24,927 bases of DNA from JAOABP01 sp964590395 (GCA_964590395.1 CAZPVT010000009.1:1-24927), one strand, 5' to 3'; counted from the first letter of the stretch, positions 8,560-16,564 are shown. Notes: generated by a model from the letters alone, not told the origin. A program made the numbers and translations.

Positions 8560-9720
8560 CTATATCCCAGCGACCACAACGGTTCCAACCTGCATCAGAT
8601 CACCCCATGCCTGGGCAACCCCGCGCTTTGCTTTCCGTGCAATTTGCCGTTTACCTGCCTCGCCCCGCAGCTGATAGAATAACTCCGCCACCTTCATCAA
8701 CCCTGCTGCCGCAATCGGATTGCCCACACCTAAAAGACCACCGGACGGACAGACCGGTAGCTCCCCATCACGCCGTGTAACCCCATCCACGGTCAACTGC
8801 GGTGCCTCACCACGACCACAGAGCATTAAACCTTCCATATGGTGCAGTTCCTTGTAGTCAAACGGGTCGTAAGGCTCGGCAACATGAATTTGATGACGGG
8901 GATCGGTTATACCAGCCATCTTATACGCCATTCTCGCCGCCTCCTCCACATAGCGTGGATAGCACAGATCACGATTGGTCCAGTAAGCGGTATCAAGCGA
9001 CCAGCCAACACCTTCGATCCAAACCGGTTTGTCCGTAACTCGCCGGGCGATACTCTCCTCAGCCAGAACCAGCGCCACCGCACCATCGGAAACCGGACTC
9101 ACATCCAGCCGCTGAACTGGCCAGGCAAGCACCTCAGACTTGAGAATATCCTCCACCGTCACCGGTGCTGTAAGTTGAGCAGCAGGATGGTCAAGCGCAT
9201 TATTCTTATTCTTCACCGCCACCAGAGCGATCTCCTCTTTACGAATACCGTAAGTACTCATATACCGGTTCATCTCCAGTGCAAAGATCCAGAGTAGATT
9301 CGGCTTCAGCGGCCTCTCGGTCGTATGGTCAAAAATAGTTAGAAACGCTGCCTGCGCATGGGGCTGAAAAGATGACATCTTCTCCTCACAGACAACCAGA
9401 CAGGTATTGAACACCCCAGATGCCACATGATACCAGCCGTGTGCCACGGCAAAAACACCGGTTCCGCCTCCGACAAGACAGCGCATATATGGCTTACCCC
9501 AGGCACCAGCACCATCAGAAAGATACTCACCCTTCATATGCACTCCGTCAAAGGTATCCGGTGCCGAACCCAGAACCACACCGTCGATCTGATTAAGTTT
9601 CATACCGCAGTAGTTAAGTGCCTCCCGCACCGCATAAAAGGCAAGTTCCTTACCTGTCTCCTGTGCCCGACGGACAAACTTGGTCATCCCGGCACCGACA
9701 ATAGCAACTCTTCTACCCAT
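8560..9720 (-). CDS. Thiolase-fold protein with altered active site (Cys retained)
   Basis: A 386-residue thiolase-superfamily protein of the archaeal/SCP2-like type (N-terminal RRVAIVGAGMTKF, NxxGG-like C-terminal loop). C81 (MRCLVGGGTG) sits where thiolases carry the nucleophile. The other conserved positions differ: the usual HDxF is YDPF (Y284, D285), and the GHP box is GNP (N334), preceded by CPSGG (C324). The set is unlike a standard acetyl-CoA acetyltransferase. A YDxF motif is, as I recall, typical of Ltp-type aldolases, which work with DUF35 partners. It is the second gene of the operon; TAAGGAGG joins the stop of the first thiolase gene to its ribosome site. The substrate is unknown; a C-C bond forming or cleaving role on an acyl-CoA is inferred. 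Confidence 0.85.
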   Translation of the reverse strand: MGRRVAIVGAGMTKFVRRAQETGKELAFYAVREALNYCGMKLNQIDGVVLGSAPDTFDGVHMKGEYLSDGAGAWGKPYMRCLVGGGTGVFAVAHGWYHVASGVFNTCLVVCEEKMSSFQPHAQAAFLTIFDHTTERPLKPNLLWIFALEMNRYMSTYGIRKEEIALVAVKNKNNALDHPAAQLTAPVTVEDILKSEVLAWPVQRLDVSPVSDGAVALVLAEESIARRVTDKPVWIEGVGWSLDTAYWTNRDLCYPRYVEEAARMAYKMAGITDPRHQIHVAEPYDPFDYKELHHMEGLMLCGRGEAPQLTVDGVTRRDGELPVCPSGGLLGVGNPIAAAGLMKVAELFYQLRGEAGKRQIARKAKRGVAQAWGDLMQVGTVVVAGI

Positions 9721-9729
9721 CGCCCCTCC

Positions 9730-10881
9730 TTAACTGCTTAAAACCAATACCACTGCGCTGGTTGTTGGCAGTCCACGCCAGGACTGCACCACCGCTTTAC
9801 GCGGGTTGAGTAACTGGTTTTTCCCCGCCTCACCCCGCAACTGCTTAACTGCCCAGTACAATCGGGCAAGACCGGTTGCCTCATGTAAATAACCCATACC
9901 CAGTGCACCACCGGAGGTATTCACCGGCAGTTTACCGTTTAAACCGAACTGTCCGGCTAACAGGCTATCTCCCAGTTCGCCAGCCGTAACCAGACGTAAT
10001 GCCAGAAGGTGCTGAAGTTCCTTGTAAGAGTAGGTATCATCGATCTCGGCAAAACTGAACTCCTCTATCGGATTTTTAACATCCGCCATTCGATAAGCCA
10101 TATCCCCTGCCTTCGTAACATAATCCAGCGTATCCCAGTCTCTTGACTCCAAACTGACCGCTCCGTTACACCACCCCATTCCCTCAATCCAGACCGGTTT
10201 CCCCTTCAACCTGCCCACCACATCCTCTGCCGCCAGCACAACCACCAGCGCACCATCCACCGGTTGAGCGAAATCTAATTGATCCAACGGCTCAGCAACC
10301 ATCCGGGCAGTGGCAAAATCCTCATCGGTAAGTAAAGCACCCCGCCCCGCGATCGGATTGTTAAGCGCATAACAACGGTTCTTCTGCACCACCCTTGAAC
10401 AGTGTGCCTTACTTAACTTGTATTTATATAGAAACCGGTTCATCTCCAGCCCGGCGATAAACAGATTGTTGAGCCCCAGTGGTCGGTTGAACACCGGATC
10501 CTGAGCACAGACTGCTATTCCATCGGGCGTAAGCATATTGGAGGCTTTACTGTGCGTCTCCACCACCGCCACCTTAAACTCACCGGTCATTATCTGAAGG
10601 CAAGCCGCAACCACACCGTGCAATCCTTCACCGGCAATTGTCTGGACCTGCTTTAATGCTGCCCCAAGTTGATCCGGAACGTACTCATCAAAGATGCTCG
10701 TTCCTTCGTGGTAATCTTCGGAGCAGCTAACAAAAGTATCAACATCCCGGCGCGGGTCGACTCCCGCCTCCTGGTATGCTTTCACCGCTGCTTCGTACAC
10801 CATCTCCTTGTACGAAACATCCGGTGTAATTGAACGGAACTGGGTGACCCCAATTCCCACAACTGCCACACGCTTTTTCAT
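9730..10881 (-). CDS. Thiolase-fold protein lacking the nucleophilic cysteine
   Basis: A 383-residue paralogue of the neighbouring thiolase-fold protein and first gene of the operon. Aligned by eye, the nucleophile position is Ile82 within TIAGEGLHG, so the acylated Cys is missing. HDxF has become DDTY (D281-Y284), and the C-terminal GHP box reads GMGYLHEATG (Y331, H333) after NTSGG. The GGxxxxGYxH pattern recalls Ltp/lipid-transfer aldolases. It may be a non-acylating subunit or an aldolase-type enzyme that functions with the second thiolase and DUF35 proteins. ATG 10881 follows AGGAGG with a 4-5 base gap, and a consensus promoter lies upstream. Fold assignment is firm; activity is not. Confidence 0.83.
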   Translation of the reverse strand: MKKRVAVVGIGVTQFRSITPDVSYKEMVYEAAVKAYQEAGVDPRRDVDTFVSCSEDYHEGTSIFDEYVPDQLGAALKQVQTIAGEGLHGVVAACLQIMTGEFKVAVVETHSKASNMLTPDGIAVCAQDPVFNRPLGLNNLFIAGLEMNRFLYKYKLSKAHCSRVVQKNRCYALNNPIAGRGALLTDEDFATARMVAEPLDQLDFAQPVDGALVVVLAAEDVVGRLKGKPVWIEGMGWCNGAVSLESRDWDTLDYVTKAGDMAYRMADVKNPIEEFSFAEIDDTYSYKELQHLLALRLVTAGELGDSLLAGQFGLNGKLPVNTSGGALGMGYLHEATGLARLYWAVKQLRGEAGKNQLLNPRKAVVQSWRGLPTTSAVVLVLSS

Positions 10882-10946
10882 TATTCCTCCTATGTGAAAT
10901 AAACTCTGCCAGGCATTTGTGATCGTAAATCGTAAAGAGATGTCAA

Positions 10947-10974
10947 ATTATATCTCTGAATCTCCTGTTGTCAA
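10947..10974 (-). promoter_or_regulatory. Promoter of the thiolase/DUF35 operon
   Basis: On the minus strand TTGACA (10974-10969), a 16-bp spacer and TATAAT (10952-10947), both perfect consensus boxes. The leader to the ATG at 10881 would be about 60 nt and ends in a strong AGGAGG. Confidence 0.7.
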
Positions 10975-11015
10975 ATCAATGTTAAAACACCTGCATGGTC
11001 AGCGAAACCTCCAAT

Positions 11016-11043
11016 TTGACACCAGACTTTTGCACTCTATGAT
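11016..11043 (+). promoter_or_regulatory. Promoter of the aminotransferase/EIIA pair
   Basis: TTGACA (11016-11021), a 16-bp spacer and TATGAT (11038-11043). The GTG start at 11055 lies only 11 bases after the -10 box with no Shine-Dalgarno sequence, so the mRNA leader would be about four bases long. It is divergent from the thiolase promoter. Confidence 0.6.
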
Positions 11044-11054
11044 TAACAGAACAG

Positions 11055-12098
11055 GTGAAAATTAACTTTTACGACCCCGGACAGGAAAATCAGGAACTTG
11101 CCCGGGAATTCACCTATCATTTTGAACGTATCCTGAGGTCCGGAAGATATGTAATGGGACCGGAACTGGCAAACTGGGAACACCAGTTGGCTGACTACCT
11201 TGGTGTGCCGATGGCAATCGGTTTAAAAAGCGGAACCGACGCCCTTTACTGGGGATTAAGGTCTCTGGGTATCGGTCCCGGTGATGAGGTAATCACCCCC
11301 CCTTTCACCTTTCCCGCTACAGTTGAAGCAATTATCCTCTCCGGTGCACGACCGGTGCTGGTGGATATTGAACCCGAAACACTCTGTCTTAACCCTGAAC
11401 TCTGCCCGGAGGCGATAACCGAAAAGACAAAGGCGATCCTGCTTGTCCACCTCTTTGGTAACTGCGCTGATCTCCGGCGGTTTCTGACCCTCGCACAGGA
11501 AAACCGCCTCCACCTGATTGAAGACGCGGCTCAGGCAATCGGTGCCGAATTCCAGGGTAAGAAACTGGGCAGTCTGGGCAGTTGTGCGGCATTCAGTTTT
11601 TATCCTACCAAAAACCTGGGTGCACTGGGCAACGGTGGTGCCTTGGTGGGAAAAATTATTAAACCAGACTGCCCAAACTCCTCGCGACTTGACGAAATCC
11701 AGTCGGCATTTCTAAGTATCAAACTGAGGATGCTTGACAAATGGTTAAAGCGGCGACGGGAAATCGCCCACCGTTATCGGAGCGCACTCAACGGTTATGT
11801 TCGATTCGTTGAATCTGCCCCCCAATCTTTGTCCAACTTCCACCAGTTTGCCATTATGACCCCCTATCGGGACCAGCTCCGTCAATTCCTCGCCGACAAC
11901 GGAGTAGAGACAATGATCTATTACCCCCGACCGATTCATAAACAGCCAGCCTTTGCTGGTCTTTTCTCCGGTATCCACCTCCCGGTTGCCGAACAGGCAA
12001 GCCGGGAAATCCTCTGTCTACCCATTCGGCAAAACTTGACAGATGGTGAACAGGAAGCCATTATTAAACTGATAACTAAATTTTTTAACCAGTTATGA
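11055..12098 (+). CDS. DegT/DnrJ/EryC1/StrS-type PLP aminotransferase
   Basis: A member of the sugar aminotransferase family, which transfers an amino group to keto-sugars for cell-surface glycans. Fold type I features are visible: SGTDAL near residue 59, TPPFTFPATV, EDAAQAIGA (D157, Q160), and the PLP lysine K186 in FSFYPTKNLGALGNGG. The C-terminal substrate region has SRLDEIQSAFL and YYPRPIHKQP. At 347 residues it is short: the segment between K186 and SRLDE is about 24 residues instead of about 42, so the usual arm after the GG motif is cut down, in frame. The start is GTG, and no ribosome site is seen. The gene overlaps the EIIA gene by ATGA. Some members of this fold are regulators or dehydratases, so the exact substrate is open. 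Confidence 0.88.
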   Translation: MKINFYDPGQENQELAREFTYHFERILRSGRYVMGPELANWEHQLADYLGVPMAIGLKSGTDALYWGLRSLGIGPGDEVITPPFTFPATVEAIILSGARPVLVDIEPETLCLNPELCPEAITEKTKAILLVHLFGNCADLRRFLTLAQENRLHLIEDAAQAIGAEFQGKKLGSLGSCAAFSFYPTKNLGALGNGGALVGKIIKPDCPNSSRLDEIQSAFLSIKLRMLDKWLKRRREIAHRYRSALNGYVRFVESAPQSLSNFHQFAIMTPYRDQLRQFLADNGVETMIYYPRPIHKQPAFAGLFSGIHLPVAEQASREILCLPIRQNLTDGEQEAIIKLITKFFNQL

Positions 12099-12592
12099 AC
12101 CTCACCGATATTGTTATCCCCGACCTCGCCTTCGACGCCAACGATGTTGGAACCCAGGAAAACCTTTTTAATCTTATTGCGGAGCGGTTACTATCAGCCG
12201 GAATTATCAAAGACTACGACCCCCTCGTTGAGGGGTTTCGGAGACGAGAGGAACTCTGTTCAACCGGTGTGGGACATGGAGTTGCTCTACCCCACTCGGC
12301 GATCGACACCATTGACCGAATCGTAGTGGTGGTGGTGAGAGTTAACCCCGCGCTCGACTGGCATTCCCGGGATAACGAACCGGTAAATCTGGTTGTAGCA
12401 CTGGTTTCACCACCATCAATGTATTCGGTTTATCTTCAGGTACTGGCAGCACTCGCCCGGACCCTACACATTGAGAGTGTGCGCAACCTTGCCCGGCATG
12501 CTCCAACTGCTGAAGAGGCGGCAAAAATCATTGCCCGGATTGCCCAGCAATACGAAGAGGGTAAAGAGGGTTTAATTGAACCGGTCTGTTAG
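12095..12592 (+). CDS. PTS EIIA type-2 domain protein (PtsN/fructose-like)
   Basis: A 165-residue stand-alone EIIA domain of the mannitol/fructose/Ntr class. The phosphorylatable histidine is H67 in GVGHGVALPHS, with the usual hydrophobic strands (IVVVVVRV, VNLVVALVSPP) and a closing helix. No EIIB, EIIC, HPr or enzyme I gene is visible here, so either a regulatory role or phosphorylation by a distant EI/HPr is possible. The start codon overlaps the aminotransferase stop (ATGA), which implies tight co-expression. The 3' end overlaps the convergent hypC gene by 21 bases. Confidence 0.87.
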   Translation: MNLTDIVIPDLAFDANDVGTQENLFNLIAERLLSAGIIKDYDPLVEGFRRREELCSTGVGHGVALPHSAIDTIDRIVVVVVRVNPALDWHSRDNEPVNLVVALVSPPSMYSVYLQVLAALARTLHIESVRNLARHAPTAEEAAKIIARIAQQYEEGKEGLIEPVC

Positions 12593-12844
12593 CCTCTTTT
12601 TCCTAACCCGTTCTCTTTGCCTCTGAATTTTCTCTGCCATTTCAGTAAAAATTGTCAGGGTGTCCTCGGCTTCAGTCCGATCCAAGATCTGAATTGCAAA
12701 ACCGGCGTGGACAATCACATAATCTCCCACCTTCGCGTCTGGAGTAAGCAGCAAGGAGATCTCCCGCTTTACCCCGTCCACCTCAACAATCGCCATCTCC
12801 TCATCAACAATTTCAACTATTTTCGTGGGAATACCCAGGCACAT
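12572..12844 (-). CDS. hypC: HypC/HybG-type hydrogenase maturation chaperone
   Basis: A 90-residue HypC. The hallmark N-terminus MCLGIPTKIV carries the essential Cys2 that holds the Fe(CN)2CO moiety with HypD; the core VGDYVIVHAGFAIQILD has the conserved His; the C-terminal tail is charged and helical. The start at 12844 is fixed by this motif and by GGAGGT eight bases upstream, although the frame stays open further. It lies two bases after the DUF89 stop. No hypD, hypE, hypF or hydrogenase subunit gene is visible in the window, so its client is unknown from this segment. Its last 21 bases overlap the convergent EIIA gene. Confidence 0.93.
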   Translation of the reverse strand: MCLGIPTKIVEIVDEEMAIVEVDGVKREISLLLTPDAKVGDYVIVHAGFAIQILDRTEAEDTLTIFTEMAEKIQRQRERVRKKRLTDRFN

Positions 12845-12846
12845 TC

Positions 12847-13692
12847 TCAACCACCTCCGGGCGAATAAAAACAGACCGTATCCCCCAAACCAACATTTAA
12901 CCGCTCTGCGACCAGTTCGCACTTGGCGGTCAAAAGATAAAAACCATCTCTTGGTCCATCAACCAGGGATTCAAGGTTGGCATGCCCTTTAGCAATCACC
13001 AGCTCAGCGGTGCAATAAGCCTGATAAAACTCCTCGCTCACCGTTTCAAAGTCAATACCCAGATATCGTGAGCCAGTGCCAATGAGCCTCCCATAACTGC
13101 TTAACCCCAGCCTCTCTGCCTCCTCCACTGTAACATCGTTAAGGATGGGATATGACCGGGCAACAATCGTAGTCTCCACTCCGGAAAGCCGTTTCAATAC
13201 CAGGATATCAAACATCACCTCTCCGGAATTGTCCAGAATATACATCACCCGCTTTACCCTCCTTAACCGGGAAATCAACCGCTCCGAATCATCATGTGCA
13301 AACCGGAGTGAATTCAACAACCGTGCCAGTTCAAACCGCTTACCCGGTCCAACATCAATCACATTACCGGCCGCTGCCACCAGCAACGCTCGACGCAACC
13401 CCTCCTCACCATCACCCAGTTGACTGTCCAGCTCCCGGGCAACAACCGCTGACTGCCGGTTCTGCTCCTCCTTCACCTGCTGAAAAGGGTCACTTACCTG
13501 TAAAAACTCCATTGTGGGCACCAGCAGTTTTGAGGTGTAGGTCCCGGGTGGCTCATCAAGATCTAAACCCTTTGCCCGCTCAAGTAACAGTAACTTAAGT
13601 ACCTCCCAGTTGTCATCGTTGCCCCTCACCATCCTAAAAATCCGCCGGCACTGCTCCAGCCCGCAATCCAGACACCTAACCGCTGAACGCAT
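12847..13692 (-). CDS. DUF89 family protein (ARMT1-like, metal-dependent)
   Basis: A 281-residue DUF89 protein. This family includes archaeal AF1104-like proteins, metal-dependent damage-control phosphatases and eukaryotic ARMT1. Signs: N-terminal CLDCGLEQC (C7, C10, C15), AAGNVIDVG near 107-115, the metal-site motif DNSGEVMFD (D154, N155, E158), and KGHANLESL toward the C-terminus. The bacterial substrate is not established; hydrolysis of a phosphometabolite is a family-level guess. The ATG follows the upstream stop by three bases with only a weak GAAG site, so translation is likely coupled. Placement beside hypC is a notable association. Confidence 0.85.
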   Translation of the reverse strand: MRSAVRCLDCGLEQCRRIFRMVRGNDDNWEVLKLLLLERAKGLDLDEPPGTYTSKLLVPTMEFLQVSDPFQQVKEEQNRQSAVVARELDSQLGDGEEGLRRALLVAAAGNVIDVGPGKRFELARLLNSLRFAHDDSERLISRLRRVKRVMYILDNSGEVMFDILVLKRLSGVETTIVARSYPILNDVTVEEAERLGLSSYGRLIGTGSRYLGIDFETVSEEFYQAYCTAELVIAKGHANLESLVDGPRDGFYLLTAKCELVAERLNVGLGDTVCFYSPGGG

Positions 13693-13695
13693 CTA

Positions 13696-14952
13696 TCAGG
13701 TCTTCAGTGGCTTCTTCTCTGCGCAGGGGAAAAGCACATTATTTAATATCAAACGATAACCGGGTGAATTCTTATGGAGATTCAAATCGGTCGGAGGATC
13801 ACCGATCCGGTGAGCATAATCCTCCGGATCATGGCCACCTAAAAATGTAAATGTCCCCTTACCAAATCTACCGTGAATATACTTCACCTCTTCGGTATTC
13901 TCTATCTCCCCCAGAATCAGCACATCCTTTTTCGACAACTCACGGCGAAAACCACAGTTCTGACCTAAAAACTCCTTCACCAGTCCGGTATGACACTGCA
14001 CGAGCATCGTCGGCACCGGGTCATACTTGGCAGAAAAATCAAAAAGCGAAAAATAGACATCCTGACCCCGTGCGCTTGCCTCCAGATAGGTATCAATATT
14101 GGAGTGCTCATAAATCAACGGATCGGTGATCACCGTGAAGTTTTCAAAGGCAAAGCACCCTTCATAATCCAACTTCTGATTACATTGCGGATCAACCGGA
14201 TCCCCATCAAAAACCTCTGCACAGATATCGGTATTACGTGCTGCCCAGGCGATGTCCGGCGTATCGGTTCCTGAACACATCGCAAACAGCATCCCCCCTT
14301 CTGCCACATAACGCCTGATCGTCTCCAGCACCGCCAGTTTCAACTGACTCACCTTTTTAAAACCCAGCTCCCGCGCCATTCTGGTATTTATCGCCACCTC
14401 CTCCTGATACCACTTTTCATTACGGTAGGAGGCATAAAACTTACCAAACTGCCCGGTAAAGTCCTCGTGATGCAGATGGAGCCAGTCATACTGAAAAAGT
14501 TTACCTGCCATGACCTCTTTATCCCAGACCACATCATAAGGAATACCCGCATAATCCAGCGCCAGCCGGACCGCATCATCCCAGGGATCAGCAGTTGGCG
14601 GCGCATAAACCGCAACTCTTGTTGCGCGCTCTAAGAGAATAGATGCCATATTATTATTATCAATCACCTGTCTTATCTGAACCAGTTGATCTGGATAAAC
14701 CGACTCAAACCGGACACCATTCAACCGACACTCCCGGCTTGCCTGATTGTCCGGTTGAAAAAGAAAAGAACCACCCCGGTAATTCAAAAGCCACTCCACC
14801 CGGACACCACGCTGTAAAAGCCGATACACAATCCCGTAAGCCTTCAGATGATCAGTCTGAGTCAAGTCCATCGGAATTAAAAACATCTCCCCGGCAACAA
14901 CCGGTAAAATCAAAACCGCACTCAACCCGATAATCCGACGCCAGTCAGCCAT
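13696..14952 (-). CDS. Conserved exported protein of unknown function
   Basis: A 418-residue protein with a signal peptide (hydrophobic 8-19, likely cut after VVA near residue 20). I recall close relatives in Bacteroidota, often labelled asparagine synthetase B without support: the sequence has no AsnB synthetase or N-terminal Cys glutaminase motif. Strongly conserved-looking blocks include QTDHLKAYGI, EWLLNYRGGSF, PPTADPWDDAV, HLHHEDFTGQFGKFYASYRN (159-178), FAMCSGTDT (C226, resembling a glutamine-amidotransferase-like nucleophile elbow), FDFSAKYDPVPTM, GGHDPEDY and SPGYRLILNNVLFP. A periplasmic enzyme of GATase-like fold is a reasonable inference. It is the second gene of the arcC-DUF89-hypC operon, with two-base gaps. 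Its ribosome site is weak (GCGGGG). Confidence 0.8.
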   Translation of the reverse strand: MADWRRIIGLSAVLILPVVAGEMFLIPMDLTQTDHLKAYGIVYRLLQRGVRVEWLLNYRGGSFLFQPDNQASRECRLNGVRFESVYPDQLVQIRQVIDNNNMASILLERATRVAVYAPPTADPWDDAVRLALDYAGIPYDVVWDKEVMAGKLFQYDWLHLHHEDFTGQFGKFYASYRNEKWYQEEVAINTRMARELGFKKVSQLKLAVLETIRRYVAEGGMLFAMCSGTDTPDIAWAARNTDICAEVFDGDPVDPQCNQKLDYEGCFAFENFTVITDPLIYEHSNIDTYLEASARGQDVYFSLFDFSAKYDPVPTMLVQCHTGLVKEFLGQNCGFRRELSKKDVLILGEIENTEEVKYIHGRFGKGTFTFLGGHDPEDYAHRIGDPPTDLNLHKNSPGYRLILNNVLFPCAEKKPLKT

Positions 14953-14954
14953 AT

Positions 14955-15899
14955 TTACCCCGCACCATCCCGGACTATCCTTGTCCCGGCGCTACCATCA
15001 ATTGCGGACAAAAGATGCTGAGGATCGGTAATCACCACCTCTTTGCCCCCATTACCCAAAAACGATAGCGCCGCCTCAATCTTTGGACCCATACTCCCTG
15101 ACGGAAAATGTCCCTCCTCCAGATACCGTGCCATTTCCCTCACCTCAACCACACTCAACGGCATCGCATCGGGCTGTCCATAGTTAAGATAAACCCGATC
15201 CACCGCGGTAGAGATTACCAACCGCTCCGCACCGATCAGATTCGCCAGCAAAGCAGAAGCCAGATCCTTATCAATAACCGCTGCCACCCCGCGCAACATA
15301 CCATTTTCCTCCACCACCGGAATTCCACCCCCACCGCAGGCAACCACGATCGCACCTGAATCAACCATCTGCCTGATCTCATTAAGTTCAACCACCGCCT
15401 TAGGAAACGGTGATGGCACTAAACGCCGAAACCCACGCCCTGCATCCTCACGCACACACCAGTTCAACTCCCGCTTCAGCCTCACCGCCTCCTCCCGGGT
15501 ATAAAAAGGGCCTACCGGCTTAGAAGGACTGGCAAAAGCCGGATCATCCTTATCCACCACCACCTGTGTTACCACCGTAACCACCCGGCAATTGATACCC
15601 GCCTGACGCAAAAGATTATCCAGCACCTGCTGAATCATATAACCGATCTCTGCCTGGGTCTGGGCATTTGCCGCATCCAACGGCACCTCGGGCAGACGAT
15701 TCCGGGCAAGATGGGAACGCAAAAGCACAAAACCAACCTGTGGACCATTACCGTGCGTGATCACCACCCTTTCCCCCCGACGCACCAACTCCACCACCGG
15801 CACACAGGTCTCGGCTAAAGTCGCCCGCTGATCCGCAAAAGAGTTTTTCTCCTTTGACCTCAAAAGCGAGTTACCACCGATCGCCAGAACCGTTGTCAT
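14955..15899 (-). CDS. arcC: Carbamate kinase
   Basis: Carbamate kinase interconverts carbamoyl phosphate plus ADP with carbamate plus ATP, usually for ATP gain in arginine, citrulline or purine fermentation. Motifs: AIGGNSLL, THGNGPQVG, PSKPVGPFY, ACGGGGIPV, IDKDLASALLA, STAVDRVYLNYG and GSMGPKIEAA, all typical. The frame opens at ATG 15905, but ATG 15899 (314 aa) gives the family-like MTTVLAIGGN start and lies eight bases after a possible -10 box; neither has a clear ribosome site. No arginine deiminase or ornithine carbamoyltransferase gene is adjacent. Three genes follow with gaps of two to three bases. Confidence 0.95.
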   Translation of the reverse strand: MTTVLAIGGNSLLRSKEKNSFADQRATLAETCVPVVELVRRGERVVITHGNGPQVGFVLLRSHLARNRLPEVPLDAANAQTQAEIGYMIQQVLDNLLRQAGINCRVVTVVTQVVVDKDDPAFASPSKPVGPFYTREEAVRLKRELNWCVREDAGRGFRRLVPSPFPKAVVELNEIRQMVDSGAIVVACGGGGIPVVEENGMLRGVAAVIDKDLASALLANLIGAERLVISTAVDRVYLNYGQPDAMPLSVVEVREMARYLEEGHFPSGSMGPKIEAALSFLGNGGKEVVITDPQHLLSAIDGSAGTRIVRDGAG

Positions 15900-15907
15900 A
15901 TCCATTA

Positions 15908-15935
15908 ATGATACCCAAACTCAAAGAACAATCAA
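15908..15935 (-). promoter_or_regulatory. Possible promoter of the arcC operon
   Basis: On the minus strand TTGATT (15935-15930), a 16-bp spacer and TATCAT (15913-15908). The -10 box lies eight bases before ATG 15899 and only two before ATG 15905, which favours the downstream start and a leaderless transcript. Confidence 0.4.
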
Positions 15936-15972
15936 GCCAGCAAGATGAACCAGCCCCCCTGACACAACTCAA

Positions 15973-16527
15973 TCACCGCACCGGCACCACCGGATTCGTA
16001 AAATCATACTCCACTGCGCCCACTCTAACCGCATCGCCACCAATAACCGCCGCCTCAGGTATACGCCGCTTCGGCACCAGCGGATCAACATAAATCGCCA
16101 TTGCCCGCCAGTTCGCCACACCGGCAAGCGAATCCTCATAAAGATATGCCCAGACCACCTGCACCTGCCGTCTCTGCCGATTATTATAATCATTCAACAC
16201 CGAATACAAAACCCAGTCCAGTGCCGCGCGCAAACTCTCCGGCTCCTTTGCCCCCTGAAAAACCGCCATAACGCTCAACCGCTCCTGTCCTGGCACACTC
16301 ATATCCACCACTCGAAAAATCTGAAAATCAGGACTTATAAAACCCGGCTTCGGAAAAACCGACACCACCTGACGCCGTCCTATCCCGAAAATCAAAATCA
16401 ACACCGTCCCCACCACTGCCATAAATAAAACACTCAACCAGTAAGCACGGCTCCGCCGACCACCACCTAAACGCCGGATACGTGCGGTTAAACTATCATC
16501 CCCTGCTTCAACTCTGCGCAAAAACAT
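15973..16527 (-). CDS. Hypothetical membrane-anchored protein
   Basis: A 184-residue protein of no family I recognise. A basic N-terminus (residues 1-27, many Arg) precedes one transmembrane segment at about 29-50 (YWLSVLFMAVVGTVLILIFGI). The rest should lie outside the cytoplasm; it alternates strands and helices (SVMAVFQGAKEPESLRAALDWVLYS) and ends VEYDFTNPVVPVR. It lies 73 bases upstream of arcC in the same direction. No ribosome site precedes the ATG; a weak -35/-10 pair at 16537-16564 lies nine bases away. Base composition and codon use resemble the neighbours, so I take it as real. Confidence 0.65.
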   Translation of the reverse strand: MFLRRVEAGDDSLTARIRRLGGGRRSRAYWLSVLFMAVVGTVLILIFGIGRRQVVSVFPKPGFISPDFQIFRVVDMSVPGQERLSVMAVFQGAKEPESLRAALDWVLYSVLNDYNNRQRRQVQVVWAYLYEDSLAGVANWRAMAIYVDPLVPKRRIPEAAVIGGDAVRVGAVEYDFTNPVVPVR

Positions 16528-16536
16528 AACTGACTT

Positions 16537-16564
16537 ATTTTAATACATTCAATCCCCCCTGCAA
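16537..16564 (-). promoter_or_regulatory. Weak possible promoter
   Basis: On the minus strand TTGCAG (16564-16559), a 16-bp spacer and TAAAAT (16542-16537), nine bases before the ATG at 16527. The -35 box is poor; the call rests mainly on the missing ribosome site and the similar layout at uvrB and ligA. Confidence 0.3.

Noticed and set aside
13696..14952. Asparagine synthetase B
   Set aside because: No N-terminal nucleophile Cys, no ATP-pyrophosphatase motif, and a signal peptide is present; the label seems inherited from databases.
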